Positions 25,401-32,768 of a DNA stretch of 32,768 nucleotides are shown here, piece by piece. The stretch's first letter is position 1. The number at the start of each line of letters is the position of its first letter. The notes beneath the pieces were generated by a model. That model had not been told where the DNA came from. It ran no database searches and worked only from the letters and a program-made list of their open reading frames with translations. Position numbers and translations under genes: made by a program. This DNA is from Ignavibacteriota bacterium (lineage in GTDB: Bacteria > Bacteroidota > Ignavibacteria > Kapaibacteriales > UBA961), in NCBI GenBank assembly GCA_016197185.1, contig JACPWH010000165.1:1-32768 (forward strand), read 5' to 3'.

Positions 25401-28400
25401 TTAATCAAGCAAATGCTGAATTCGGTTATGCCGTTAGCGGTGGCGGTGATATTAATGGTGACGGCTATGCTGACGTTATTGTCGGCGCACCGAGCTATAC
25501 AAACGGACAACAAAGTGAAGGCAGTATGTTTGTTTATTTTGGAAGTGCAACAGGTTTATCCCTCGCTGCAAATATGACAGCTGAAAGTGATCAGGCAAAT
25601 TCAGATTTTGGAGCATCTGTCGCAATCGCAGGTGATTTCAACGGTGATGGCTATAGTGACATCTATGCTGGATGCCCCGGATATGATAATGGTCAAAACG
25701 ACGAAGGTCGTGTTTATGTATATGCCGGTAAATATAACGGAGTAAGTGCAACGGCAAATTGGGCTGTTGACGGCGCACAAGCATTTACCGAATATGGATT
25801 CAGTGTATCTTCTGCCGGCGATGTAAATGGAGACGGTTTTGCTGATGCAGTTGTCTCTGCACCATATTTTGATGCAGCATTTAATGATGAAGGTCGGGTT
25901 TATTTATATTTGGGAAGTGCTGCAGGGCTTTCTGCAACTCCAATAAATTCCCTCTCACCTGTTGGACGCGAAGGTGCTCTTTTTGGATGGAAAGTATCGG
26001 GAGCAGGCGATATCAATGCAGACGGTTTTGCTGATATTATTATCGGTGTTCCATATTATGATGCCAATGGCGGGGCTGATATAGATGCAGGAAGAGTATA
26101 TATTTATTATGGATCGCAAGCAGGATTGACTAATACTCCGACAGTTCTCGAAAGCTCACAAGCAGGTTCTCAGTTCGGGTTCTCAGTTGCAGGAATTGGC
26201 GATGTTAATAATGACGGGTACTCTGATATTGCAATCGGTTCTCCACGTTATGACAATACATTATCCGATGAAGGACGAGTAACTGTATTATACGGAAGCA
26301 GTACAGGCTTAAACACAACAATTTCATGGACACAAGACGGTGAACAAGTAGGTGCATTCTATGGTAATAGTGTAGCCGGAGCAGGTGATGTAAACCGAGA
26401 TGGAATTTCCGACCTGATTGTAGGTGCATATCTTTATGACAACGGACAGCCTGATGAAGGACGGGCATATATTTATTATGGTACTACTAACGGACTCTCC
26501 ACAGTAGCAGCTTGGACTTCCGAAAGCAATCAAGAAGGTGCTCAGTACGGATTTACAGTTTCCGGTGCAGGCGATGTAAACGGAGACAGCTACAGTGATG
26601 TACTTGTAAGTGCAATTTGGTATAACGGCACTTTCTCTAATGAAGGACGGGTATATCTCTACAATGGCGGTGCAAGCGGTGTGGCTGCAACTCCTTCATG
26701 GACAGCCGTAGGTGCGCAAGAGGCAGCTGAATTTGGCAAAGGTATTTCGGCAGCCGGTGATGTAAACGGTGATGGATACGGTGATATTCTTATTGGTTCA
26801 CCCCTCTTCGATAACGGTACACAACTTGATGCTGGCAGAGTGTATCTTTATAACGGATCAAGCACAGGACTTTCTGCTACTGCCTCTTGGATGGGTGATC
26901 CAAGCCAAGAGAATACTGAATTTGGAAGCAGTGTTGCAGGTTTAGGTGATGTTAACGGTGACGGATATGCTGACTTTGCTGTTGGTGCAAGGCATTTCGA
27001 TAATACTCTTAAAGACAGAGGTCGTGTAGCGGTATTTTATGGTAATGGTATTGCCGGTACTCAAGTAGCCCCACAGCAATTCCGAGCAGACTTTACCGCT
27101 TCGATTGTTCCGCCATTACGTCCTCAATCGGCAACCTCAGTTGGATTACAGGTATTTGGCAGAACACCTGTAGGAAGAAGCGAAGTAAAAGCACAATTTG
27201 AAGTAAAGCCACTTAGTGTAGCTTTCAACGGTACAGGCTTAGTTGTTACCCCTTCTTGGACAAGCGTAGGTACAGCAGGTACGGCTATGAATCAAGTAAT
27301 AGCAGGACTTACCAACGCTACTTCCTATAAATGGCGTGTTCGTTTCCAATACCGCGCAAGCAACGGTACTCTCCAACCATACAGCAGGTGGTACACAAAT
27401 GGATTCATTGCCCCAACTGAAACAGATTTCCGCACAGGGTCAGTTTGTAATTTGGCAGTAAATGCCGGTACTGATATTACCGTCTGTATGGGTAACGGTA
27501 AAGTTATCGGTAAAGTAGCTACAGGCGGCATTGATCCTGTGACATATTCATGGGCTCCTGCTGAAGGATTAAGTTCTGCAAGCGTTCCTACTCCTTTGGC
27601 TAATCCGCAAGTACCGACTACGTACATCGTTACTGTAAATGATGCTAACGGTTGCGTATCACGTGATACAGTTATGGTGGACGTAAAGCCAAATCTTTCG
27701 GTAACAGTTGGTAACGATCTTTTTGTTTGCTCAGGCGAATCAGTTCAACTAAGCTCACAATTGACCGGTGGAACTGCTCCGTTTGTGTATGCTTGGTTGC
27801 CTTCATTCTCGCTTAATTCGGCAGCTATTAAAAATCCGATTGCGTTTCCTTCTGTAAATACAACGTATATTCTGACTGTAACTGACTTTAATAATTGTAT
27901 TTCACGTGATACTATTACAGTAGGTGTGAATCCTTTAGCTGCCCGTCCTGATATTACTCAATCGAAAGATACACTTATTTCGTCTCCGGCAGTTAAATAC
28001 CAATGGGCGAAAAATGGAAATGACATCCCGGGTGCTACCTCGCAAAAATACACTTACTCTCCAACAGGAAAAGGTACTTATACAGTAACTATTACAAATG
28101 AAGATGGCTGTAAAGCTACTTCCAATCCTCGCACTGTAGGCAGTCCGTCAGATGTTGATGAACTTTCAACTGTCGGAGTGAAAATCTACCCAAATCCGGT
28201 TTACAATCAAATGACTCTTCAAGCTGACCTCGAAAATCCGTCTGAAGTACGTATTATGGTTGACAATCTGTTAGGTGGAAGAATGCTTACAATGAGTGAA
28301 ATGGCTCAAGCTGGAAGTTATAACAAGAATATTGATCTTGAAAACCTTCCTACAGGTGTATATCTGCTCCACATTTATATTGATGGTAAGCACGGTGTAC

Positions 28401-28420
28401 AGAAGATAGTAAAAGAATAA
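22403..28420 (+). CDS. Giant secreted FG-GAP (integrin-like propeller) protein with T9SS sorting domain
   Basis: 2005 residues from ATG 22403; the track's TTG at 22388 is less likely because an SD (AAGGA) sits just before the ATG. Order: signal peptide (about 1-30), an N-terminal region (35-245) ending in VYPVTVDPLSTTADW as in other FG-GAP proteins, 21 FG-GAP repeats of about 62 residues (about 246-1550), an FN3-like domain (1555-1690), two PKD/SprB-like repeats and one Ig-like domain (1690-1905), and a type-A T9SS sorting domain (about 1920-2005, VKIYPNPVYNQ). Most repeats carry the calcium loop DxNxDGxxD; repeats 3, 4 and 10 are degenerate. Twenty-one repeats equal three seven-bladed propellers. 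It is predicted to be surface-attached or secreted, with adhesion or matrix roles likely but unproven. A strong terminator follows. Confidence 0.9.
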   Translation: MKSKWYLLSMTAAIAIGAISWSHFGSCPLSSDKQKATQPTAKADIDQNWYAKVTQDITKSEYFIRYQDKTKSYQSPNRSQNLRITYFDNGFSLSPRTENGKAWNVDMRLTSVSKGDKGLSLAGTDIQVKDNRMTAENADIQIEYLNKSEGMRQNFLVKNKPVGSLPLTLTLKTTTDLQPLQQGSDAILFVEKNHHNKGKVWYKDLNVWDATHSKLSAKMELHGTSLNLVVDDRNAVYPVTVDPLSTTADWTIESNQADGQLGWSIAPAGDVNGDGFTDVLVGSPKYDNGETDEGAVFVYHGSATGLGAQASKSLEINQAGASFGWSVSTAGDVNKDGYQDIIVGAPTFQNGQASEGAIFVFLGGATGVSTTAAATRESDQAGAQFGYSVACAGRINADDSSDVIVGAPYFDNVEIDEGSVFVYYGGKTGLRSDAPWTAESNQDGARMGWSVAGNTDFNRDTKSDIAVGTPLWDNGQTNEGLVSVFYGQAAGGFTPAANWTRESNQNDAQLGYSVASAGDVNGDGSSDLIAGAPFYSNGESNEGRVMAYYGNTSGLNTTESWTSESNQVNARFGQSIASAGDINNDGNSDIIIGAPLFDAGENDEGRVFIYEGSTIGISSVIGWITEGNQVNAQYGTTVAGIGDVNRDGYSDVAVGAPYYDNGELDEGRAFAYYGSATGIGSAVGVFESNKVGGQMGFSVASAGDVNGDGFSDMIVGVPGADFGQAGEGKAYIFAGSASGVNTTPAWSYESNQTGAAFGYSVSTAGDINADGYSDVIVGAPLFDSAQTDEGRAFAFYGSAGSAAVTPSWSTGISQAGAHFGTSVACVGDLNKDTYSEIAIGAPYADSGQTDEGMVFVYRGSLLGVNSTAAWIGEGNQANAHYGWSIASANDINGDGYADIVVGAPDANADADGATEGRVYAYYGSTTFPQASASWFADTQQDGADFGTSVSSAGDVNGDGYCDLIIGIPNFQNGQTGEGRAVVYYGGASGPGTVPNWTMEVNQANAEFGYAVSGGGDINGDGYADVIVGAPSYTNGQQSEGSMFVYFGSATGLSLAANMTAESDQANSDFGASVAIAGDFNGDGYSDIYAGCPGYDNGQNDEGRVYVYAGKYNGVSATANWAVDGAQAFTEYGFSVSSAGDVNGDGFADAVVSAPYFDAAFNDEGRVYLYLGSAAGLSATPINSLSPVGREGALFGWKVSGAGDINADGFADIIIGVPYYDANGGADIDAGRVYIYYGSQAGLTNTPTVLESSQAGSQFGFSVAGIGDVNNDGYSDIAIGSPRYDNTLSDEGRVTVLYGSSTGLNTTISWTQDGEQVGAFYGNSVAGAGDVNRDGISDLIVGAYLYDNGQPDEGRAYIYYGTTNGLSTVAAWTSESNQEGAQYGFTVSGAGDVNGDSYSDVLVSAIWYNGTFSNEGRVYLYNGGASGVAATPSWTAVGAQEAAEFGKGISAAGDVNGDGYGDILIGSPLFDNGTQLDAGRVYLYNGSSTGLSATASWMGDPSQENTEFGSSVAGLGDVNGDGYADFAVGARHFDNTLKDRGRVAVFYGNGIAGTQVAPQQFRADFTASIVPPLRPQSATSVGLQVFGRTPVGRSEVKAQFEVKPLSVAFNGTGLVVTPSWTSVGTAGTAMNQVIAGLTNATSYKWRVRFQYRASNGTLQPYSRWYTNGFIAPTETDFRTGSVCNLAVNAGTDITVCMGNGKVIGKVATGGIDPVTYSWAPAEGLSSASVPTPLANPQVPTTYIVTVNDANGCVSRDTVMVDVKPNLSVTVGNDLFVCSGESVQLSSQLTGGTAPFVYAWLPSFSLNSAAIKNPIAFPSVNTTYILTVTDFNNCISRDTITVGVNPLAARPDITQSKDTLISSPAVKYQWAKNGNDIPGATSQKYTYSPTGKGTYTVTITNEDGCKATSNPRTVGSPSDVDELSTVGVKIYPNPVYNQMTLQADLENPSEVRIMVDNLLGGRMLTMSEMAQAGSYNKNIDLENLPTGVYLLHIYIDGKHGVQKIVKE

Positions 28421-28443
28421 AATCTTAATGGAAACAAATTCTT

Positions 28444-28480
28444 ACGGCGGGAGAGAAGAATTACTTCTCCCGCCGTTTTT
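28444..28480 (+). terminator. Rho-independent terminator of the FG-GAP gene
   Basis: 11-bp GC-rich stem ACGGCGGGAGA / TCTCCCGCCGT followed by a T-run, 23 bp after the stop codon and only 15 bp before the histidine kinase start. Confidence 0.93.
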
Positions 28481-28494
28481 AATTATCCCCTGCC

Positions 28495-30039
28495 ATGAAA
28501 TTTTCGCTCAGGACCCGGCTGACTGCTTGGTATAGTATGATTGTGATGGTTACTCTGACGGCATTAGGGGTAATTGCATATTTTGCTGTGTCCAATGAAC
28601 TCAATCAGAATCTTGATGTATCGCTGGTACGGGTAGCTTCGTCTCTTGATAGAATTATACAAAAGAAACAGGTAGAAACTCAAAAACCCCTAAAACCAGC
28701 ACCACTTCGGAAGAAGAAGACGAGAAAAGGAAAGTTAGTACCCGATAGCACAAAAAGGGATTCATTTGCTTTTTTTAGACAAAATGATGCTTTGAATAGT
28801 GATTCGCTTACTGAGGCTTCGGATTCGTCGCAAGAGGAAGATCAAAATCCGGTATGGTCGGCAGTATATGAACATATTTTGCTAAACTCAAAAAATTATT
28901 TCATTCAGATTGCAGATCTTAATAACCAAGTAGTCTATCGTTCCGAGAATTTACAGCCGGATTCGCTGCCTCTGTTTCAGAACCTTGATGCGGAAACAAA
29001 TGACTCTAAGAAATTTGTGCCTTATACCCTTCATTCACAGCAGCTGCGGCTGTATGTAGGAAAAACCAAATTTGCTCAAATATCAATAGGATATACCGTA
29101 GAAGAAATTAGAGAGACACTAAACAGCTTGTTTTCTTATCTCTTGATTGCATTTCCTATTGTCGTAATTTTTTCTACACTTGGCGGATGGTTTCTGGCAA
29201 AGGTTTCTCTTCAACCGGTGGATGATATTACCCGGTCTGCACAGGAGATCACGGCTCACAATCTCAGTCGTCGCTTGCCGATGCCTCTTGCAAATGATGA
29301 AATTGCACGTTTGACTGCCACATTAAATCAAATGATAGAACGGCTGGAAGCATCATTTATTCAGATTCGGCAATTTACTGCTGATGCTTCTCATGAACTT
29401 CGCACCCCGCTTGCAATATTAATGGGTGAACTTGAGGTTGCACTACGAAGTCCTAAATCGGCTGAACAATATCGAAATATTATGGTGAGCGCGCAGGAAG
29501 AAGTTTCTCGCCTCTCGCAAGTGGTAAGAAATCTACTCGAATTATCAAAGGCAGAATCCGGTCAGGTAAAAATTGATATGGTCAGATTGAGCGTTAGCAA
29601 TTTAATAATCGATATTTGCGAAGATATAGAATTGTTAGCCGAAGAAAAGAATCAAAAGCTCGAGATGATAATTGAACCGGATATAATGATTCTTGGAGAT
29701 AAAAATCGCCTCCATCAAGCTTTTCTGAATATCGTAGAAAACGCAGTAAAATATACTCCTGAGCGCGGCTCGATATTAGTGCGGTTATTACGTGAATCAG
29801 GGTATGCAGTACTCAGAGTGAGCGACACAGGTATTGGAATACCCGAAGGAGACCTCCCCCATATATTCGACAGGTTTTACCGTGTAGATAAGGCTCGCTC
29901 GCAAGATGTACAAGGCAACGGATTGGGACTGGCAATCGTAAAATGGATTATCGAAGCACATCACGGTACAATATCAGTCGAAAGCATTGTAGGCAAAGGG
30001 ACAATCTTTACAGTTCGATTCAAAGAAGAGTTAATGTGA
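28495..30039 (+). CDS. Membrane sensor histidine kinase
   Basis: 514 residues. TM1 at about 12-34, an extracytoplasmic sensor of about 170 residues with a basic, low-complexity stretch (KPAPLRKKKTRKGK) and an acidic Ser-rich stretch, TM2 at about 215-238, and HAMP at about 240-292. HisKA has the phospho-acceptor His300 in ADASHELRTPLAIL. HATPase_c (about 400-510) has the N box (HQAFLNIVENAVKYTP), G1 DTGIGIP, F box and G2 NGLGLAIV. This layout resembles CusS/heavy-metal-type kinases, but the signal is unknown. No response regulator lies next to it, and a strong terminator separates it from the gene before, so it is an orphan within this window. ileS downstream has its own promoter. Confidence 0.93.
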   Translation: MKFSLRTRLTAWYSMIVMVTLTALGVIAYFAVSNELNQNLDVSLVRVASSLDRIIQKKQVETQKPLKPAPLRKKKTRKGKLVPDSTKRDSFAFFRQNDALNSDSLTEASDSSQEEDQNPVWSAVYEHILLNSKNYFIQIADLNNQVVYRSENLQPDSLPLFQNLDAETNDSKKFVPYTLHSQQLRLYVGKTKFAQISIGYTVEEIRETLNSLFSYLLIAFPIVVIFSTLGGWFLAKVSLQPVDDITRSAQEITAHNLSRRLPMPLANDEIARLTATLNQMIERLEASFIQIRQFTADASHELRTPLAILMGELEVALRSPKSAEQYRNIMVSAQEEVSRLSQVVRNLLELSKAESGQVKIDMVRLSVSNLIIDICEDIELLAEEKNQKLEMIIEPDIMILGDKNRLHQAFLNIVENAVKYTPERGSILVRLLRESGYAVLRVSDTGIGIPEGDLPHIFDRFYRVDKARSQDVQGNGLGLAIVKWIIEAHHGTISVESIVGKGTIFTVRFKEELM

Positions 30040-30054
30040 TGAAAAGGCATTTTC

Positions 30055-30086
30055 TTTGATTTTCCCCGAAAAAAGTCCTACTTTTG
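30055..30086 (+). promoter_or_regulatory. Bacteroidota-type promoter of ileS
   Basis: TTTG (30055-30058), 20-bp spacer, TACTTTTG (30079-30086): full match to TTTG-N17-23-TAnnTTTG, 55 bp before the ileS start codon. Confidence 0.65.
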
Positions 30087-30141
30087 CGGCTTGAAATTTC
30101 TTCAACATACTAAAATTTATTCGAGTTCTCAATTTTAAACA

Positions 30142-32679
30142 ATGTACAATCAATTACCTGACAAAATAAGTTATCCCGATTTAGAACAAGACACTCTCAC
30201 GTTTTGGGAATCAGAAGGTATCTTTGAACAATCTCTCGAGCTACGTAAAAATTCACCGTATTTCAGCTTTTATGAAGGTCCGCCTACCGTGAACGGTAAG
30301 CCGGGTATTCATCACTTGATGGCACGAACCCTCAAGGATTTAATTTGCCGTTATAAAACTATGTCCGGCTATTATGTTCGCCGTCAAGCCGGATGGGACA
30401 CGCATGGACTTCCAGTGGAAATTGCCGTAGAAAAGCAACTCGGACTTGTGAATAAATCCGACATAGAAAAAATGGGAGTTGAGAAGTTTAACCGGGCATG
30501 TAAGGAGCTCGTTTATAGCAATATCAAGATGGAAAGGGGCTGGAGCGACTTCACCCGTAGAATGGGGTATTGGGTTGATATGGATGCTGCTTACGTCACT
30601 TGCACTAACGATTATATCGAATCGGTTTGGTGGGCGTTAAAACAGTTTTTCGATAAAGGACTTATCTACAAGGGCTTCAAGGTTGTCCCCCAATCCCCTA
30701 CGATTGAAACACCGCTCAGTTCACACGAGCTTTCGCTTGGTTATAGAGAAGTTAGAGACCCAAATTGCTACTTGAAATTAAAGTTGGTCTCCTCCCCTGT
30801 TGCCGATGTAGAAGGTGCTTCAATTATTGTGTGGACAACTACTCCCTGGACACTTTTTGCGAACACTGCCCTTGCAGTCGGTGAAAATATAGAATATGTA
30901 TTGGTGAAAAATACTCATCAAGTTGATGGAGCTTCTGCAAGTGAGAATTTAGTATTGGCAGGTTCGCGCTTATCAATCTTAGACGGTGAAGTGGAAATTA
31001 TTGCTACATTCACAGGCAAAGAATTACTCAGAACCCGCTACGAAAAGATATTCCCATATTGTGAAATTGATCCTGCAAAATATCCGAATGCCCTCAGTAT
31101 TCTACCGGGGACATTTGTTTCTACCGACGACGGTTCCGGAGTGGTTCATCTTGCTCCTGCATTTGGTGTGGATGACTTTGAAATGTCTAAAAAATTCGGT
31201 CTGCCGATGCTGCAACCAGTTACACCAAACGGACACTTTACAACTGAAGTGGAAGAATTTGCAGGTCGGGCAATCAAAACTTTCAAGTATGCAGATCATA
31301 CCGAAGAAGGTTCGGACAAGGATATTATCATTGCACTCAAAAAAGCAGGAAAAATCTATAAATCCTCGATGGACTATCTTCACAGCTATCCTCATTGCTG
31401 GCGGACAGATAATCCGGTGATGTATTATGCCCGTGATTCTTGGTTTATCAAATCACCTGAGTATAAAGAAACGATGATTGAGCTTAACAAAACCATTCGC
31501 TGGCAACCGCCTGAAATAGGTGCAGGGCGGTTCGGAAATTGGTTGGAAGAAGTGAAGGAATGGTCATTATCCCGTGATAGGTTCTGGGGAACTCCTCTCC
31601 CTATTTGGGTAAGCGAAGACGGCAAAGATATGTTTGCTGTCGGTTCAATTGCCGAATTGAACGAAGGATTATACGAAATGCGCGAAGGGGCTTTAATTCC
31701 TGTCCCCGAATCGGGTGTTGAGGTGGATTTGCACCGTCCGTTTGTTGATCATGTTGTCTTCAAACGTAACGGTAAATTATACAGGCGAGTGCATGAAGTT
31801 GTGGATGTATGGTTTGATTCAGGTGCAGTTCCGTTTGCACAGATGCACTATCCGTTCGAGAATCAGGAACTTTTTGAAAAAAGTTTCCCAGGTGATTATG
31901 TAGCCGAAGGAATCGATCAAACTCGCGGATGGTTTTACACGATGCACAATATCGCATCGGCAATCTTCGGGAAGCCTGCCTATAAAACCATTATCGTAAA
32001 CGAACTCATATTGGATAAAAACGGACAAAAAATGTCCAAATCGAAAGGTAACACCGTTGACCCGTTCGAGATGATGTCAAAATACGGGGCTGATGCCGTT
32101 CGCTGGTATTTTTTAGTGAATAATCCGCCATGGAAACCGACACTTTTCAATACAAAAGACATTGAGGATACTGTTATAGCTGATTTTTTCCGTTCGCTGA
32201 CTAATTCCTTTAAATTCTATGCTCTCTATGCAAACATCGACGACATTTCGGGTATGGAAGCCGAAGTTCCAATAAGTGAACGCCCGGAACTTGACAGATG
32301 GATATTAAGCTGCCTTAATTCAGTTATCAAGCAATACACAGAGTATATGGAAGCTTACGAAGTGACAAGAGCTGCACGTTTACTCCAGGATTTTGCACGA
32401 AACGAAGTATCAAATTGGTATGTACGCCGCAATCGCCGTCGTTTTTGGAAAGGTGAAAAGGATAGTGAAAAATTGGCAGCATATCAAACCTTGAGAACTG
32501 TTTTGGTGAATATAGTCACACTCATGGCTCCGGCTGCTCCATTTTTATCAGAGGATTTGTTCCGAAGATTACGCACAGAAAATGACCCTGCATCTGTTCA
32601 TCTTATGAATTTCCCTGTTTGCAACGAATCGTTCGTGGATATAGCATTTGAACGCAGAATTGAGATTGCTCTGCCTTAA
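30142..32679 (+). CDS. ileS: Isoleucyl-tRNA synthetase, truncated at its C-terminus
   Basis: 845 residues up to a TAA at 32677. Class Ia enzyme charging tRNA-Ile. The catalytic domain shows EGPPTVNGKPGIHHLMART (HIGH-type motif at about 55-58), GWDTHGLPVE, the editing domain (WTTTPWTLFANTALAV; DDGSGVVHLAPAFGVDD), GWFYTMHNIA, and KMSKS at 630-634. The anticodon-binding domain begins at about 690. The GPPT and GIHH forms fit the eukaryote-like type-2 IleS found in many Bacteroidota. Full-length family members have over 1000 residues, so some 200 C-terminal residues are missing. After the stop the same frame gives RRVVHLALE and another frame gives RKTARMR, both IleS-like, so a frameshift or sequencing error near the window edge is likelier than a true end. 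Confidence 0.9.
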   Translation: MYNQLPDKISYPDLEQDTLTFWESEGIFEQSLELRKNSPYFSFYEGPPTVNGKPGIHHLMARTLKDLICRYKTMSGYYVRRQAGWDTHGLPVEIAVEKQLGLVNKSDIEKMGVEKFNRACKELVYSNIKMERGWSDFTRRMGYWVDMDAAYVTCTNDYIESVWWALKQFFDKGLIYKGFKVVPQSPTIETPLSSHELSLGYREVRDPNCYLKLKLVSSPVADVEGASIIVWTTTPWTLFANTALAVGENIEYVLVKNTHQVDGASASENLVLAGSRLSILDGEVEIIATFTGKELLRTRYEKIFPYCEIDPAKYPNALSILPGTFVSTDDGSGVVHLAPAFGVDDFEMSKKFGLPMLQPVTPNGHFTTEVEEFAGRAIKTFKYADHTEEGSDKDIIIALKKAGKIYKSSMDYLHSYPHCWRTDNPVMYYARDSWFIKSPEYKETMIELNKTIRWQPPEIGAGRFGNWLEEVKEWSLSRDRFWGTPLPIWVSEDGKDMFAVGSIAELNEGLYEMREGALIPVPESGVEVDLHRPFVDHVVFKRNGKLYRRVHEVVDVWFDSGAVPFAQMHYPFENQELFEKSFPGDYVAEGIDQTRGWFYTMHNIASAIFGKPAYKTIIVNELILDKNGQKMSKSKGNTVDPFEMMSKYGADAVRWYFLVNNPPWKPTLFNTKDIEDTVIADFFRSLTNSFKFYALYANIDDISGMEAEVPISERPELDRWILSCLNSVIKQYTEYMEAYEVTRAARLLQDFARNEVSNWYVRRNRRRFWKGEKDSEKLAAYQTLRTVLVNIVTLMAPAAPFLSEDLFRRLRTENDPASVHLMNFPVCNESFVDIAFERRIEIALP

Positions 32680-32768
32680 ACGGGTTACCCATGTCTTTCA
32701 ACATTGGAAATCCGGCGGGTAGTTCACTTAGCTCTCGAAAAACAGCCAGGATGCGGTACAACGCCAGC

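Noticed and set aside
23140-27055. Regular 186-bp repeats as a CRISPR-like or satellite array
   Set aside because: They are in-frame codons of FG-GAP repeats with protein-level conservation and varied third bases.

Overview
The window reads as chromosomal DNA from a flagellated member of the Bacteroidota/Chlorobiota (FCB) group. I favour a Kapabacteria- or Ignavibacteria-like lineage over a classical Bacteroidia member, but this is inferred from gene content only. FCB markers are a SusC/SusD outer-membrane pair, two giant exported proteins with type IX secretion (T9SS) C-terminal sorting domains, and several promoters of the TTTG-N19/20-TAnnTTTG type. A flagellin-FliS-FliD-FlaG cluster and clear Shine-Dalgarno (SD) sequences in front of some genes are unusual for Bacteroidia and point to the deeper branches. 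No CRISPR array, tRNA, rRNA, insertion sequence or prophage was seen.

Layout, left to right. The window opens with the last 84 codons of cdsA (phospholipid synthesis), then a 566-bp gene-free stretch with repeated inverted motifs. Next come susC and susD, closed by a strong terminator, and a self-cleaving HTH-S24 (LexA/UmuD-like) regulator with its own promoter and a candidate operator. Then, on the minus strand, lie cysS and rpe (own promoter), a 15-TPR exported protein, and a 1358+ residue secreted protein combining VWA, WD40 propeller, ASH-like domains and a T9SS tail, whose 5' end looks broken. A lone MCE/MlaD-type protein and ssb follow, each with its own terminator.

From 16.7 to 20.9 kb is a minus-strand late-flagellar cluster: flagellin, fliS, fliD, flaG, a FliT/FlgN-like small helical protein and a FlgM-like anti-sigma protein. 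Flagellin has its own hairpin terminator, fliS has a sigma-54-like element, and the fliD SD is buried in a small hairpin, so several control layers are visible. A 690-bp region with a possibly decayed reading frame separates this from an Ogg2-type 8-oxoguanine DNA glycosylase, a 2005-residue FG-GAP protein, an orphan-looking sensor histidine kinase, and a type-2 isoleucyl-tRNA synthetase. The last ends early at the window edge, probably through frameshift or sequence error.

No complete new defence or biosynthetic system is evident. The most unusual items are the 21-repeat FG-GAP protein, which counts exactly as three seven-bladed propellers, the secreted VWA-WD40 protein that lacks a start codon and signal peptide, the regulated flagellar leader structures, and the unexplained leader upstream of susC.
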